Shown here in pieces: positions 1-13,078 of a stretch of 64,000 nt of DNA. The DNA comes from Setaria digitata (lineage: Eukaryota > Nematoda > Chromadorea > Rhabditida > Setariidae). The position numbers and the translations under genes are program-made. The notes beneath the pieces are model-generated. The model ran no database searches. It saw only the letters and a program-made list of their open reading frames with translations, and had not been told where the DNA came from. How positions within the stretch are numbered: position 1 is the stretch's first letter; each line of letters opens with the position of its first letter. The stretch is taken from positions 1-64,000 of the forward strand of contig RCAB01000253.1 of NCBI GenBank assembly GCA_003640385.1, written 5' to 3'.

Positions 1-1008
1 TTTCATTAAGGCACCAACTCGAAAATTTATCCTGAAAATCGTTCTTAACAGTCATTTAAATATTCGAAATCCTCCCCAACAACTTCGATTTGTTGCGACT
101 GCTTATATCGCTACTTTCCAGCAATGATCGCTTTTATCAACTGATTAAATTTCATAGTGTTATATCGTGATTAGGTGTGATCACGTTTTCAAAATAAAAC
201 CCTTGCTATAGTCCTAACATGTGATACCATATCTCCGAGCTTTTTATTTTAAATCATTGCAGCTTTGAATGTCCTGTTGTTTTTGCCTTATCTGTCAGTG
301 ATCCAAAGTTACTTCAGAGTTTCATACCGCCGCCAATTATTTCAACAATAATTAGAGAGAATACTGACTAAATTAATTCCTTGACCAGCTTTTCGTAATT
401 ATTGTAATAATAAGTAAAATTAATAACACACTAATGCCTGAATAAATTGATGGAAAAGTTTTCACCATGAATTACAAAAAATAAAATCTTTTGAAAAAAA
501 AATATTTAAATATATTTAAAATTTGTTAGTATAAAAGGATTTTATTTATGTAATTTACAAAGTATTATAATCAAAAAAATTTAATTAACTTGACATTTTG
601 ATCATAGACGTACAATAACGACCTCTAGTTCTAATATTTTTTTACGAGGTTTCGAGCAGTTTTTAAGGAAAGCTTGAAAGACAGACTAATTCAGGTACTA
701 ATGCTTGATCTAATCACCGTAGTTATTGCTCTTGCGATGTTTCCGGCATGGTTTAATCAGTATTTCACTTATCAGTTCTGATTATTTTAACAAAGTGATA
801 TTAAATTGTTAGCCAATAGGTGAAGATTTATTTTACACAGGAAGAAATAAGACTCGTACTTGAATGCCTGAACAAATGGCTTTGGCTCTGTTCAATTCAA
901 ATTCTTTTCACTGCGTCATACATCCTTTTCGAAAGAAAATTTTACTAGAGTAGATAATTCACAGCAGTGGAAAGACTGCTCGTCGCAAGAGTTGACTGTT
1001 CCTCTAGA
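1..1008. other. AT-rich noncoding stretch
   Basis: No coding frame with splice support was seen on either strand. The sequence is AT-rich with short A and T runs. It could be the 3' flank or an intron of the doubtful minus-strand gene that follows. Confidence 0.5.
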
Positions 1009-1418
1009 CTAGTCTGAAATGTGCCAGTCATCCTGCCTAGATGCATAATCCACTAAATACAGATCCTCCGTCCCTGTCCCTTCGCTGATCATTGCATTTA
1101 GACTACAGTTAGGGATAGATTCCCTTACCTGTGATTAAAGAAGGAAGAGACGTGCTACTTCAGTTCGTGCTTCCTGAGTGGGACATGTCAGTTTTTCTCT
1201 CTCTTCTGTTGCACTGACTAAAAAGGAATGATGGGACTCGTTCCGAACACGTGTCTCTGAAAGAAAAAACCGGAGTCGGAATGGTATGCGATGAGAATTT
1301 CAGTCTGAATAGAAAGACAGTCTGCGTTGTGAGAGTTGGAAGGGAACTGATCCGCGGAACAGACAGGTCCGGTTGCCATGACCGGAAGAACCAGCACCAC
1401 TGCCGTCTTAAGAAACAT
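1009..1418 (-). CDS. Unassigned minus-strand coding stretch (doubtful)
   Basis: I do not recognise this gene. A possible last exon (1128 to 1009) follows a strong acceptor with a long pyrimidine tract. It stays open for 39 codons, beginning VRESIPNCSLN and ending at TAG. Upstream, a frame starting at Met 1418 begins MFLKTAVVLVLPVMATGPVC, which looks like a signal peptide, and runs to a stop at 1218. Another strong acceptor lies near 1260. The phases between these pieces do not join without guesswork, so they may belong to one secreted protein or to nothing. GC is higher here than in the flanks, which fits coding sequence but also lengthens chance frames. The stretch lies upstream of mlt-4 in divergent orientation. 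Confidence 0.3.
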
Positions 1419-1783
1419 GAAGAATGAAGGAGTGGAGAGCGGAAGGTGTCGTCGGCATTCAGCGATCACTGCGATCAGCTGGGAGTAGGACTGCCGGTGC
1501 TGATTCGGAGAGAATAACTGGCCTAGGAAATTGTTGCGCAACGCTGATACTGAGTACTTGATAAGCAAACGAATGATTTTGATTAGTATTATGAAATGTA
1601 TACGTCATGTGAAATTTAATACATCTCCATTTGCTCTTGTGTTGCTTTGTTTTGTTTAATTAATCAATCAGTCAACTAATTAATCTGCTCATTCGGCGCT
1701 TTATTTATTCCTTTATTTTTATTTGAGGAATTTCTGGAAAAATTGGTGAAAGAAGTTTAATCGGTGAAATACATCAAGTAAAA

Positions 1784-4700
1784 ATGATGAATGCTAAATT
1801 CGTTGAAGCAATTGATTTTTTGCGTGATAATAATATGGCGCAATTTGAGAAATTTATTAAACAATTTCCACAGCTATTGGAAATACGGCGACGTGGACGT
1901 TCGTTACTTACCTATGCATTGCTTTATGATCGTCTACGTGCTTTGCAGATCATCTCAAAGTTCGATTAAATTCTTTCTAATTAATTTGATTTGCACAACT
2001 TCCGACTTTAATACAATAAAAGTCATCAATTGCATAAGTAATTTATATTGCAGAAGATCACCGCATTTCTTTGATGGTGAGGAAAATTCGGAAAGTGCTT
2101 TACATTGGGCAGCAAAATTTGATGCACGAAAATGTTGCAAATACCTTCTTAGCTTACCACCACAATATTCCGACACACCATGGATTCTGATGAAAAATAG
2201 CCGACAGATTACACCCATTCATCTTGCTGCTCATTATGGTTATGCTAAAATTTTAAAGGTTTATCTGTTGAAAAATTTCAATTTATTTAAGTTTTTATAC
2301 TTAGCATGTTTGCATCAAGACAGTTGTTGTATATTCGTATGCAACAATTCACAGTTCTTCGATTTATGCGATGTTCGATAGTTTTAAAGTTCTCCATCAT
2401 CTAAATATTAAAACATTACAATAAATTGAAGTTCCTCTCCATTATGTGGTGATTACATGCCGTTTAAAACAGACAAATATAAAATCATTCATACCCACTT
2501 TTTACCTAACTTTTCACTAAATTTAAAATGCAATATTTACTACTCTACTTATTTTTTACCATCCTACAATTGTCCATTTGTAATTTTCTGTCAGATTAAA
2601 AATCTTTTCCTTCAACAGATATTACTTCATTCAACACCACTAGACAGTGAAATTTTTTATCAACTGGTAAATGATAACTTTGGTCGTTCACCATTACATT
2701 ATGCTGCAAGTACTGGAAAATTGGAATGTTGCGAGATATTGCTTGATGAAAGACTTGGATTACCGTTGGATCAGAAGGATCAAGATGGACATACACCACT
2801 GATGTGTGCTGCTGCCAGCTGTTATCCGGATGGTTAAATTAATTTATTTCATTATCTGATGTGGTAGGAAAAAGAAATTAACCGAAAAAATTCTCTTTGC
2901 AAGAGAATTTTCGCATTATATTAATACTTTAAATTTAATCAAATTTTTCTGCTGATCAGAATCAATGATAAAGAGGAAACTGATTAAAAGCATTCCTTTC
3001 ATTTTTCTCGTTAATTGAAGTCGAAAAATAAGCGGAAATTTTTCTTTAAATTATTTCATTACGATTTAGATCAGTTTGTCTCGCATTTTGATTTTTGATT
3101 AATCCAATTTTACAGTCACTGATTTCTTTTTTAAGATATGGTTGTTTAATTACAGCACCGGAAGTGGTACGTTTATTGGGAAGTCGAAAGATAAGCTCAA
3201 TTACAGCTCGTGATAATGCTGGTCGTACGGCAATGCATTTAGCTGTAATCGCGCAGAACATTGTTGTTGTTGATATTTTGCTTAATGTTTTGGAATGTCC
3301 TTCGGAGGTTTATTTTTCATTTTAATTTTGCAAATTCAACGTTGCCAATATATGAGATTTAATACAATGTAAGAGGCATATTCTGTGGTGAAAAGTTTTC
3401 CCATTATCAGTTGTTACTAATCACTTAATCACTTGTATAGTATCAATTCATTTTACCTCAAAATTAGGACTGAAAGATAATAAGTAGTTTTAAGCAATCC
3501 ATAAGGAATACTATTTGAAATTTTCTTAAAGCTATAGACATTTGATAATGATGCTCGTACTCCGTTACATTACGCAGCAAAATATGGCTTCGATGAAGTA
3601 GTGAAAAAATTGTTAAGTGCGAAAGCTCGTAATGCTACTCGTGATTGTTTTGGTATTTCGCCAGCTCATTATGCGGTACAAGGTGGTCATCGTGTTGTTG
3701 TAGACCGATTAATGGTTTCTGCAGGGCGAATGGTCAATTCTTAGCGATTTCACCGTTTCACTGTTACGGTTTTTACAAATAATGACAAGTAGCACTTTTG
3801 CATTTCTTTTCTAATCTTTTTTTTTATTATTATTATTACTATTAATTATAGGCGCTTGCTGTATTTGAATGAAGAAGCTTTTAGGAGCAGTATGATAGTG
3901 ATGGTCGCTCATGTTTTATGTGGTCAGTAATTGCTGAACAAGAATTATTAGTGCAGCATTTTCTAGAATGCTATCAACCAGATCGAAATCATAAAGACAA
4001 GTATGGTTATACTGCTCTTCATCATGCAACGCATATTGGAAGTTTGCGTTTGGTGAAATTATTAGTAAAGGAAGGATGGAATATTCACGTAGGTTTTTAA
4101 GAATTACTTTATGCATTCATATTCATACTTTAATTGTTTGAACATTTTCTTGGTACCCTTTTAAATTAAAGATGAATGTTTTGTTTTGACTAATAAAACT
4201 AGATATTATTTTTTCTTTTTAGGAAGTGGACGATGCTGGTGCAACACCTCTTCATCTGGCTGCAGCTAAGGGTTTTACTGACGTAGCTCGCCTATTGGTA
4301 ATGGTTGGTGCTAATTGTGAGTATGCTGATAAACAAGGAAGGCTAGTTAATTTGATTGCTAAAATTTGTATTTGAGAAGGATGTAGGTATGGAAGTTTTT
4401 ATATGTGTATAATACAAAATTAATTGTTAGGAATTTAACATGATATAGAATGATTGAAAGCAAAAATTAATCGAATTAGCTGTTCAGTATGTTTTGCAAA
4501 TAATTATATTGCTCTTCGCTAATACTTTATTAGCTGTATGGTACATTTATAAGCATTATGAACTTCTGAATTATACCTGTTAAGAAATAGTGCTCTATGA
4601 GGTAGTTGAACATGTTTGAAAGAAAGGTTTCGGCTAAAAATTCTTCTTTCTGTTGCGTGTCATATTGACAAATTGCACAAATTCAGGACTCCAATATTTT

Positions 4701-5822
4701 ATGCGTGTTTGGGAGGTCAGGCACATACTTTGAGTGTTATGGTCACAGAGCTGAATTGTAAGATGACCCATGCCGATAAGCTCGGACGAACTGCATTGCA
4801 TTGTGCTGCATTCGGTGGTTACGTTGCGTGTATTGAAGTATTAATTATGAAGGATGTAGGTTTCTTGATTTTATCTAATGATTAAAATCAAGAGAAGATT
4901 AATGTCTAAACACTACTAAAAAGTAGCGAAAATTTACAACTAATCAACCTAAAGGGTCGAAAAATATTGATAACTGTGTATTTTATTTTTGAATTGAATT
5001 ATTTTTTATCATTTGAAATTAATCGCTGTTGAGATACGAATGACATTCATATGCAAAGAACAAATTTGAAAATAATTCAAATAGAAATTATTGCTAGCAG
5101 CAATATCTTCAGGATTGTACCATTCATAAGGAAGATTTGGATCAATTGACACCAATTCATATAGCATGTGAAAGAGGTAAATATGATTGTGTTAAATATT
5201 TATTGAAATATGGAGCAGCAGTAAATGCTTTTGCTCGTATCGATGATTGTACACCATTAAGTTGTGCACACGCAAATGGACACCAGCAGGTATAATTTAG
5301 AAAATTCATCAAAACTGATTATCTACCACCATTTTCATCAATTTCTAATTTTTTCCTCTCCTTTCAATCAAAAAGCGGGGAAGGAACAAAGCAATAAATA
5401 TTTCATAAAAGCTTATCGGTTTTGAATTTTATTTCCTACAATTCGTTTCATATTTTTTTATCCACTCCACAACCTAAAAATATTCAGGAATTGAGAAAAA
5501 ACTGCACTCTAGTTTCATCGTTTATTTTAATGTTGTCCAGAGTTCTGAAGAAATAGGATGAAGTCAGATTCATTAATTTAAGAAAATAGTTTTTATTTTT
5601 TTTTTGTAAAGCAATTTCAAAAACTAGTGAAATCCATGTACGTTAAACCATTTTTTTTTTTTTTAGATTGCCAACTATTTGTTACGTAATGGTGGGTTAT
5701 TTCCGCATCAGTTACGAAATTTGGCTGCATTAATCATACAAAAATGGTGGAAAATTTTACGATTAAAAATATTTAACCGAAAAAAATGCGCAGGAAATGA
5801 TTCATCAAGTGAGCCTAACTAA
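1784..5822 (+). CDS. mlt-4: Inversin-like ankyrin-repeat protein (MLT-4 homologue)
   Basis: Ten exons join in phase: 1784-1959, 2054-2258, 2619-2832, 3156-3307, 3538-3732, 3885-4088, 4223-4341, 4687-4855, 5101-5289 and 5667-5822, giving about 592 residues. The protein is almost entirely ankyrin repeats, with motifs such as GRSPLHYAAS, ARTPLHYAAKYG and GRTALHCAAFGGY. The block DSDGRSCFMW matches a signature of inversin repeats rather than of generic ankyrins. The C-terminus (about residues 552-575) reads ALIIQKWWKILRLK, a degenerate IQ-type helix like the first IQ motif of inversin; the long vertebrate tail is missing. In C. elegans the inversin homologue MLT-4 works with MLT-2, MLT-3 and NEKL kinases in the epidermis and is needed for molting, so that role is inferred here. 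The intron after 4341 appears to use a GC donor. The exon 6 acceptor could lie 6 nt further downstream. Start chosen at the first ATG (a second Met follows at once). Confidence 0.85.
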
Positions 5823-6484
5823 AACAGTTCAGCATTTATGATGCGAATTCCCCTATTAACGCTTGCCTACAAGCTATGAATTTAAAAAAAAAAAAGGAAG
5901 GAAAAAGAAGAGAAGGATTAACGGGCAGTAATATTCAGGACCTTGTTTTCAATCAAAAGGTTTTTTTTTTTTTCTCATTTAGAGACTTTCTTTACCACTC
6001 GGTAATGAAATATGTCGTGACGCTATTTATCCCATTTTTTTAGAAATAACATTTTGACTACAGAATTATGATATCGTGATATGAATGTGCTATTATGATT
6101 CATAATATGATTATCGCTAAGAATCCTTTTGCGTTTCTCCTTAGCTAGTGATTGTATGTTGGAGCTTCCGATTAGAAATAAATGAAGTAACAGATGGACG
6201 GAATATATTGAATGATTGATGAACAACATACGCTTCCCATCACATTCCGCTACATTAGGAGGTTAAATATAAATTTTTCCATAATGGCGTTCACTTCGTT
6301 TGCTTTAAATAATAAAAAAGTAAAAATAAAAGAGGTGACCCAGAAAGATTTCTATGAAATAATTCTTTCGTTCATTTTTTATCCGGAAAATCAAAAAAGA
6401 GAAAAAGAACAGTAAATTTATTAAGTCGAAATCTCAACAGATCGTATGACTAAAAGGAGATACTACTACAAAAGAAACAATTCT
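5823..6484. other. Convergent intergenic region
   Basis: Separates the 3' end of mlt-4 from the 3' end of the minus-strand gene at 6485. It holds poly-A and poly-T tracts near 5883 and 5961 and no supported gene. Confidence 0.5.
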
Positions 6485-8209
6485 TTAAAAGTGGAAGTTA
6501 ATTGGAAAGATTCCATCTGGAGGAAGGTGAAGATAATAACCAGAAGTTGAAGTGCAACATTGATGTTGGCTTGAAGTTCTTGTGCCTTCTCCTTGCTGCT
6601 CATATTCTGATTCGTCGATTTCTGACGATGAAAGTAAAGGTGTACTTTCTTCGTTATCCTAAAAGAAATGGTCCTAACATCTTGTTTAATATAAAACTAC
6701 CCAATTAAGACAGCTTTCACGAAATAGCAATTTACTTGAAAATAGTTTACCGTTTGCGAATGGGAAGTACGCTTCGTTAATTTTCCGACTACTTTTTTTT
6801 TGAATTGTTGAAGTCGTGAAGAGAGCCGTTTGGCAATTCCTCTTGTTGGTTCAGAATCTGTTGGTTCTGTCAGTGATTCATTGCAGTTCTGAAATGTGCT
6901 AATATAGTGGAACAACTGTTTAATAAATTAAATAATTTAATGAGTCTTATGCTATCGACTTATAATTAAAACCATGATCAGAAGTTTTTCACATATAAGC
7001 CTTCTAATTATCAGTATACAGCGTACAGTTTTAGTTGCCTACGATTCAATGTATTCTGCTTGATCATCCCGTTTGATATAAATTTATTAGATTATTTTTA
7101 GTGGAAGCAGTGATATATGATTGAAAATAGGAAATATTTTACAAGTTGTTTGATGAACTCTTCTTCTGACTCCGATGACTCGGTTTCAAGTTCTGCTCTA
7201 AAAGCGCTTGGTGAACGAGAAGTTGGAACTTCGTCCGTTAAGAATTTACTGTGATCCTAGAAATGTAATTATATAATAGACTGTTGTTACTATTTCTGAC
7301 CAAATTGAAAAAAAAAAAATGAAATAAAATTTTTGTTGCATTAATTTGCATTAGTAAGGTAATTAATGAATAAAAATGATTGCGGATGCGATTGCTGAAT
7401 TTCTAGCTCAGAATATATAATTCCTACTCCAGTTGGTTTCGATTTGGTGGCAATAATGATACAACTAATGACAGATGCAAAAATAAAAAAGCAAGAAGCC
7501 ATCGCTTATTCGATTCACAGTGAAACTGAAATTAAAAAATATTTAAATTTTTTATTAATCGCGGAGTTACCTAATAAGAAATATTAAATTTATGAAAGCT
7601 GTTTGGGTTGATGAGGGATAGTTGAGAAATACGAAATTGGTCCATCGATTGCTTGTTGTAATGGATCATTCAGGCAGCTCCATTCCATTCAAATACTCAT
7701 AGAATATGCTAATTAGATGAGAATTAAATGAGAATTAAATCATTTTGCCTAATGAATACTGTAACAGTAAGCTTTGAGACTAAAGACTAAAGGTTTTTTA
7801 TCTTTCATCATGAAAATTAAATGAAATTTTTTTACAAGTTTTAGAAATTGTGGTATAATCAAGGCTTTTCCAGCAGGTGAAAGACCATTATTTGCAGTTT
7901 GAAATTTGGCATATTGATTTGATGTTCCTAAAACATCAATTGGTGAGTTGTTGTGCGTACAAATTTTAGGATACATTTCAGTGGTAGGTGAAATGTGTGA
8001 AAAAAACTTTGAGAGAAAAAGATAATCTGTGGTGTATTCATGTCTAATCCAATATGTAATTTTTGTACTGCTACTCATTAGCATACGTTGCTGATATTCG
8101 CATGTAATGATTGGGTTCAATTTGAATAAATTAGAGGCATATATTACTTTTTTAATCGAAAAGAATTTATGATATAGTTTATGAAATAGTTTCACATTTC
8201 CCTTTTGCA
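6485..8209 (-). CDS. Unidentified acidic Ser/Glu-rich protein
   Basis: I do not recognise the family. Three downstream exons join in phase 0 with good acceptors: 7256-7143 (DHSKFLTDEVPTSRSPS, then an ESSESEEEF acidic patch), 6888-6736 (a basic patch around KRLSSRLQQFKKK) and 6658-6485 (DNEESTPLLSSSEIDE, ending in NFHF and TAA). The middle exon could instead end at 6751, which also keeps the frame. The upstream exon ends at a donor after 7836. Its frame stays open back to Met 8209, with an internal Met at 8088, and includes NNGLSPAGKALIIPQF. The true start is uncertain. There is no clear signal peptide or membrane segment. The alternating acidic and basic low-complexity composition suggests a regulatory or scaffold protein, but this is a guess. 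It converges on mlt-4. Confidence 0.5.
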
Positions 8210-9484
8210 ATTATTAAAATGACTATTTTTTTTTTAATTGCAAATTTTTTCTTCTATTCTTTTAAATCGTTTTCTAACAGAAAAGGATGTGTATTCGATT
8301 AGTTGGTGGAAATAAATAATTTTAAATGTATCATTTCTTATTTTGATTTAGGATGGTTTTGGCAGTGATAAGATAATTGATAGAAAAATTCATCAATTTA
8401 AGTTTGTAAAAAGATGGAAATTACAGGCAGCAATGATGGTTCACAAAATCTCTATCCATTCCACAAGACAGGGAAGAAAAATTGGAGACTAAACTATCAT
8501 AGCTACTGTAAATGACCTGTATTTCATTGTCATGGGAAAACTATAGGACTCAGCAATTCTGTAAGCGAACAAAAAAGTCACTCTAGTTATGATAAGGAAA
8601 AAGTATTGTAGGAGAAATTTCGATAACGAAAAGTGCAGAACTGCTTGCTATTTCAAAATTTCCTCCCCTTTTTCAGGTATCAGCAGTAGATGACAGAGTG
8701 AACAGGTGGAATTGAAGCAATCCAGCAACAAAAATCAGTATATCTCAACAGTTGTACTAATTAGGTTTTCCTCTGAATCTTCTTTTATTTTTGTAAAATT
8801 GAATATCAATAACAGAAATTAATTGTTATACTCAATGATCATTGCAAGCAATGCTTGGCTACTTTCATTTTTTCTTTTTTGAAACATTTATTATAAATGA
8901 ATACAGGCATCCCATCAACACAATTAAATGAAAGGAAGAATTCCTAAAATTTTCAACGGAACACTGCTCATAACGCGAAGCTCATGATGATCTCCTTGCA
9001 GAACGGTTAGGATGGCCAAGTATGTGATAATATCAAATTTCCAGTTAGTGTTTATCATATGATTTCAGCTCATGCAACACTTCTGTTCTTAAATAAAATT
9101 TATTTGTCTCTTCAACAAAAAGCTCATAAAAAGAAGTACAATTTAGGGAGCAACGATTTCAACATCACTTTACGACTAAGTAACATTGGAAATTTAATTC
9201 CATTTTAACCTCTAATTTGTAATTAACAGTAGATAACGCTAATCTCTTGGTTCATTTCATATCAAGCAGCTCAAATCGATCAAAATCAATTTAGAGTATA
9301 AAAGCTTTATGTAATTATTAAGTTTATTACACAACTTTATCAAATGTTTCATGCTTTCGCTATTATTATTTCCTGGTTGACAAGTGTAAAATAAAGTGAT
9401 TTGCATTTTGTTAAATTTTATAATTTTCCTCATCGTCTAAAATTAGATTTCTGAATAAAGCAAAGGTCTATCCATTTACAATTT
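8210..9484. other. Intergenic region
   Basis: About 1.3 kb of AT-rich sequence between two minus-strand genes. No open frame with splice support was found. It probably holds the 3' flank of the ET-module gene and the promoter of the gene at 6485-8209. Confidence 0.4.
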
Positions 9485-12039
9485 TCAGTAAGTTTGCAAA
9501 CTCGATGTAATTTGAAGAAAAACTACGAAAATGCCTACGAATAGTAGAGAATTAATGGAACTCGTTCTTGACGGCATTTCTTGCGCAAATTTCAAATCAG
9601 CAAGTATTTTTCCTATATTTTCTTGAATAATTCTAGCATTGCATTGGTCCTTTCCACGACAGCAACACAGTCTAGCAATTTTTCGCCCGCTATAATGCTG
9701 AAAAATACTCAAATGTTATTAGAATGACTAGCAGAAGGTGTTTCACGTTTGTTTCACGTTCACAAACGTTTTCCAGACCGTTCGTTATTTTCTTAGAAAA
9801 CTGAGCTCCTCTGATTAATGTTAAATTTTCAATAAAATTGATGGAACTTTATTGCAGCTANTCCTTTACAATAAAATTGATGGAACTTTATTGCAGCTAT
9901 TCATTAATAAGTAAATTGTTTTCAGNCGTTATTTTCTTAGAAAACTGAGCTCCTCTGATTAATGTTAAATTTTCAATAAAATTGATGGAACTTTATTGCA
10001 GCTATTCATTAATAAGTAAATTGTTTTCAGGGAAAAATTACACACAACCGAACTCACAAAAATTTACTTTTGAAAAAAGATCCAAACAGACTGTTATAGT
10101 ACCATTGATGCTATCACTTTCATCAACTAACTGATTACATCGAGGTTGTTCCAGCAGATCATTCATATCACCGAAGTAAATACGATTTGCCACATGCTAA
10201 AAATTCACTGATTAAAATTTGAAATGCAAATCTTCTCCCGATTTCAACGAAACTTAAAACCTAAGAACAGGTTAATGGAAATATCTAAGAACTACCATTG
10301 GAAGTATATGTAGTAGGTTAAATGTCAGAGGGTAATAAAGTAAGTGGGAGTAGTAGCAGTATGACAGTGGAATAGGAAGATATTAGACACATGATCTCAT
10401 TAACTTTTTATCCTCTTCACAGGAGTAAAATCTTAAAATTGGGTGCAAATCATACGACTTGACACGACAACCAAGTCGTCATTTTGATCATTGATTGATT
10501 GGTTGATCATTTGTAAGGTTTTAATCGACAACTTACTGCGGATGCTTGACGATCCATTTTAAAGCGTTTCAAAGTTCGCGACTGACAGCCTCGTAAAATG
10601 GCTTCATTGCCGTCGATATCCTAATTTCAAGAAACAATTAAAATCAACACAATATTTGACGATTCAATTTCAAGTTTTTATAAAACCAACGGACTGAAAA
10701 TTATCACTATTTTTGTTCTAATTACGAGAAGTAACGGACTAGTTAGAATTATTCTCTTATTTTTAAAGTGCAGTTGAGACTTAGAGCAATATTTTTCCTA
10801 CAATACTGATCCAGGAAAGTTAATCTGGAAAAGCTCTAAAACAGATAAGAAAAACTTCTTAAATTATTTGACTCGGGAAATGAAGAATAGGAAAAGGTGA
10901 AGAAAAAAAGAAAGAAGTTTGCTTCATTAAATTTTGTAAATTTGTGGTGAAAAATATTTTTGAGAAACCAACTACCTAAATTTGAAATTTTGTAAGAAAT
11001 TATGCAATTCTGCAAACTATAAATATGTTGATGAAATAAAAAGACCCATCACTTAATATCCAATTATTATCTTGCACCTTACACTTCCAAATTTACTCTA
11101 ATGGTTAGATTAAAGACTAAAGCAAATAAATGAAGTTAAAAAAAAGAGATTAAAAAAAAAAAAAAGAAATTAAAAGTGAAGCTTGGAAACAAGCATACAT
11201 ATTTGAAGTAAGCAATGCACCATGGATCGAAGCAATTCTTAAAATGTATCACCGTTTCATCTGATTTATAGTTATAAATGCAACTTTGAAAGCCAACCGT
11301 TTTTGTTGGTTTCACATTTAGGAAATTATAATTGCACATATCCTAAAATGAATGATTTCTCGTCCTTCTTAATCCATGAATAAGTATTGCTAATGCTTTC
11401 ATTTTTTTTTCAGATTATTCAGCATTATATTATATTGACATGAAGAATGGATAACGACCACTACTGTGAGGTAATTTTTTAATTTTAATAAAATTCTAAA
11501 AAAAAGTTACAATTTTAGACCAAATTTAAATGATATTATACAAAGAAGGAAGGCAAAAAATGATGAAAAAAAAAAGAAGGGAAAAATAAAAAAGAGGGAA
11601 GTATAATATACAAATCTGAGGCATAATTTAAGATTTAAAAAAAAAATTTCAAGCAAGCTAACTGCTTCATTGCAACAACATTTGATATCATCAGTGCCAC
11701 GATCGAAGCATCCTGTTGAATTGAGCCGTCCACGAAGAGATCCCTGACTTGCGCAGAATTTGGACGAATCACAATCAAATGCTCCAGAAATTTTATCGTG
11801 GAAACACCAACCAAACAAATCATTCGTCTCACAGATTCCCTTGAATTTAGAAATTATTTCTTTTTTGAAATTCTATAAATGAATTGCAATTTGTACCAAA
11901 TATGAAAAATTAGGATAAAAGTTAAAAATTTTTCTACATAATTTTAGCTAAGAAGCTAAGAAATTAAGTTTACCTTCACACTATCAACACAATCTCGGCA
12001 ATCGGTTAATCCAAAATACAAAAATGCTATTAACAGCAT
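9485..12039 (-). CDS. Secreted protein with two ET-type cysteine modules, probably GPI-anchored
   Basis: Six exons join in phase 0: 12039-11974, 11839-11663, 11342-11199, 10620-10537, 10196-10068 and 9697-9485, giving about 270 residues. The start MLLIAFLYFGLTDC is a short signal peptide. Two cysteine-rich units follow. The first ends CCCNEADMCN and the second ends CCCRGKDQCN, the CCC-x4-CN ending I associate with nematode ET modules (Pfam PF01684, from memory). The C-terminus has a short hydrophobic run (LLFVGIFVVFLQ) followed by only a few residues, which fits a GPI-attachment signal. A cell-surface or cuticle-facing role is inferred; ligands are unknown. Another in-phase-unresolved candidate start lies upstream at 12296, with its own signal-like sequence. 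The last intron contains an assembly duplication. No neighbour suggests a pathway. Confidence 0.7.
9783..10030. repeat. Partial triplication around two single-N gaps (probable assembly artefact)
   Basis: A segment of about 105 bp that starts CGTTATTTTCTTAG and ends GTTTTCAG occurs in full at 9927-10030, with its left part at 9783-9860 and its right part at about 9870-9925. Single N bases sit exactly at the junctions, 9861 and 9926. This is the pattern expected when overlapping contig ends are joined without merging. It lies in an intron of the ET-module gene. Confidence 0.85.
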
Positions 12040-13078
12040 GCTGTAAAACTATATGTGTTGCTTAGATATCTTAATGCATAATGCAAATCTTCGATGCTAT
12101 TTTTTTTTATTACAGACAAAAAGAATGTCTTTCTGACGTAGAGAGAAAGCAAAATAGATATAATAAAATGGAAAGAAATTTTTAGAATGCTTTTTAGCCC
12201 ACAGTTATTAATATTTGTTCGGGTAACATTTAAGGACGATGCGTATAAAGTTAATAATAAAAGTGTTAAGTAAACAGTCTGGAAGTCTTTCAACACTTAT
12301 GGACAGTAGTGGTAGATGGCTTTCAGCAATTCAAGAGAAAACATGTCATGCAATAATTTAGCGCAGAAGATGTGTCACATTTTCAAAACTAACTTATACA
12401 TTGCTTCCTCCCCTTTCATGCATAGCTAATTAACGAAGAAGGCATAGTTTATTTATTTTATCCGCCTTCAGAAAAGTTATGCATCGTTCGATTGCCGCAT
12501 GAACTCTTATATAGTAAGTTTTACCATTAAGCAAGAAGCTCAGAGAGATGAAATGTTAAAGTTAAGTTGTCGACCAATTTCTGAACTTTAGTCAAACATA
12601 CCAATTACTCTCTTCTAATAATTCTATTTCCTAGAATTTTAAATTAAAAGGAATTGGTTTTCATTTGATATAACGATATAACAATTCATTTGGAACAAAG
12701 TGAAATTTATTTTTGCACTTATGATGGATGGTGTTAAAAATTATCATTATTACATGCATCGTTTGATTACGATTGCTTCCTGACAAACTTACGTCAAACA
12801 TATATTATGTAACATTAATTCGAAATCGGAAAAGTAGATAAAACAATCAGAAATTTAGCACAACACAAGCATAATTTGCTCATCATAATTTTGGAATTCG
12901 TGAAAACAACTGCAAGAAATCGAAAAAAATGCAGTGAACAACAATTAGTAGACTAAAAAAAAAAAAAATTAAATTATCTAAGAATCTTGCGCCTTGTGAT
13001 TTTAAATTAAGAGAAGGATAAGGAAGAGGAATACGATTGCATTAATTAACAACTGAAATTACATGCTATCTGCCATCA
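12040..13078. other. Intergenic region
   Basis: Upstream of the ET-module gene and downstream of pyridoxal kinase. It includes a minus-strand open stretch from Met 12296 with a hydrophobic start, mentioned as an alternative first exon of the ET-module gene. Otherwise nothing was seen. Confidence 0.4.
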
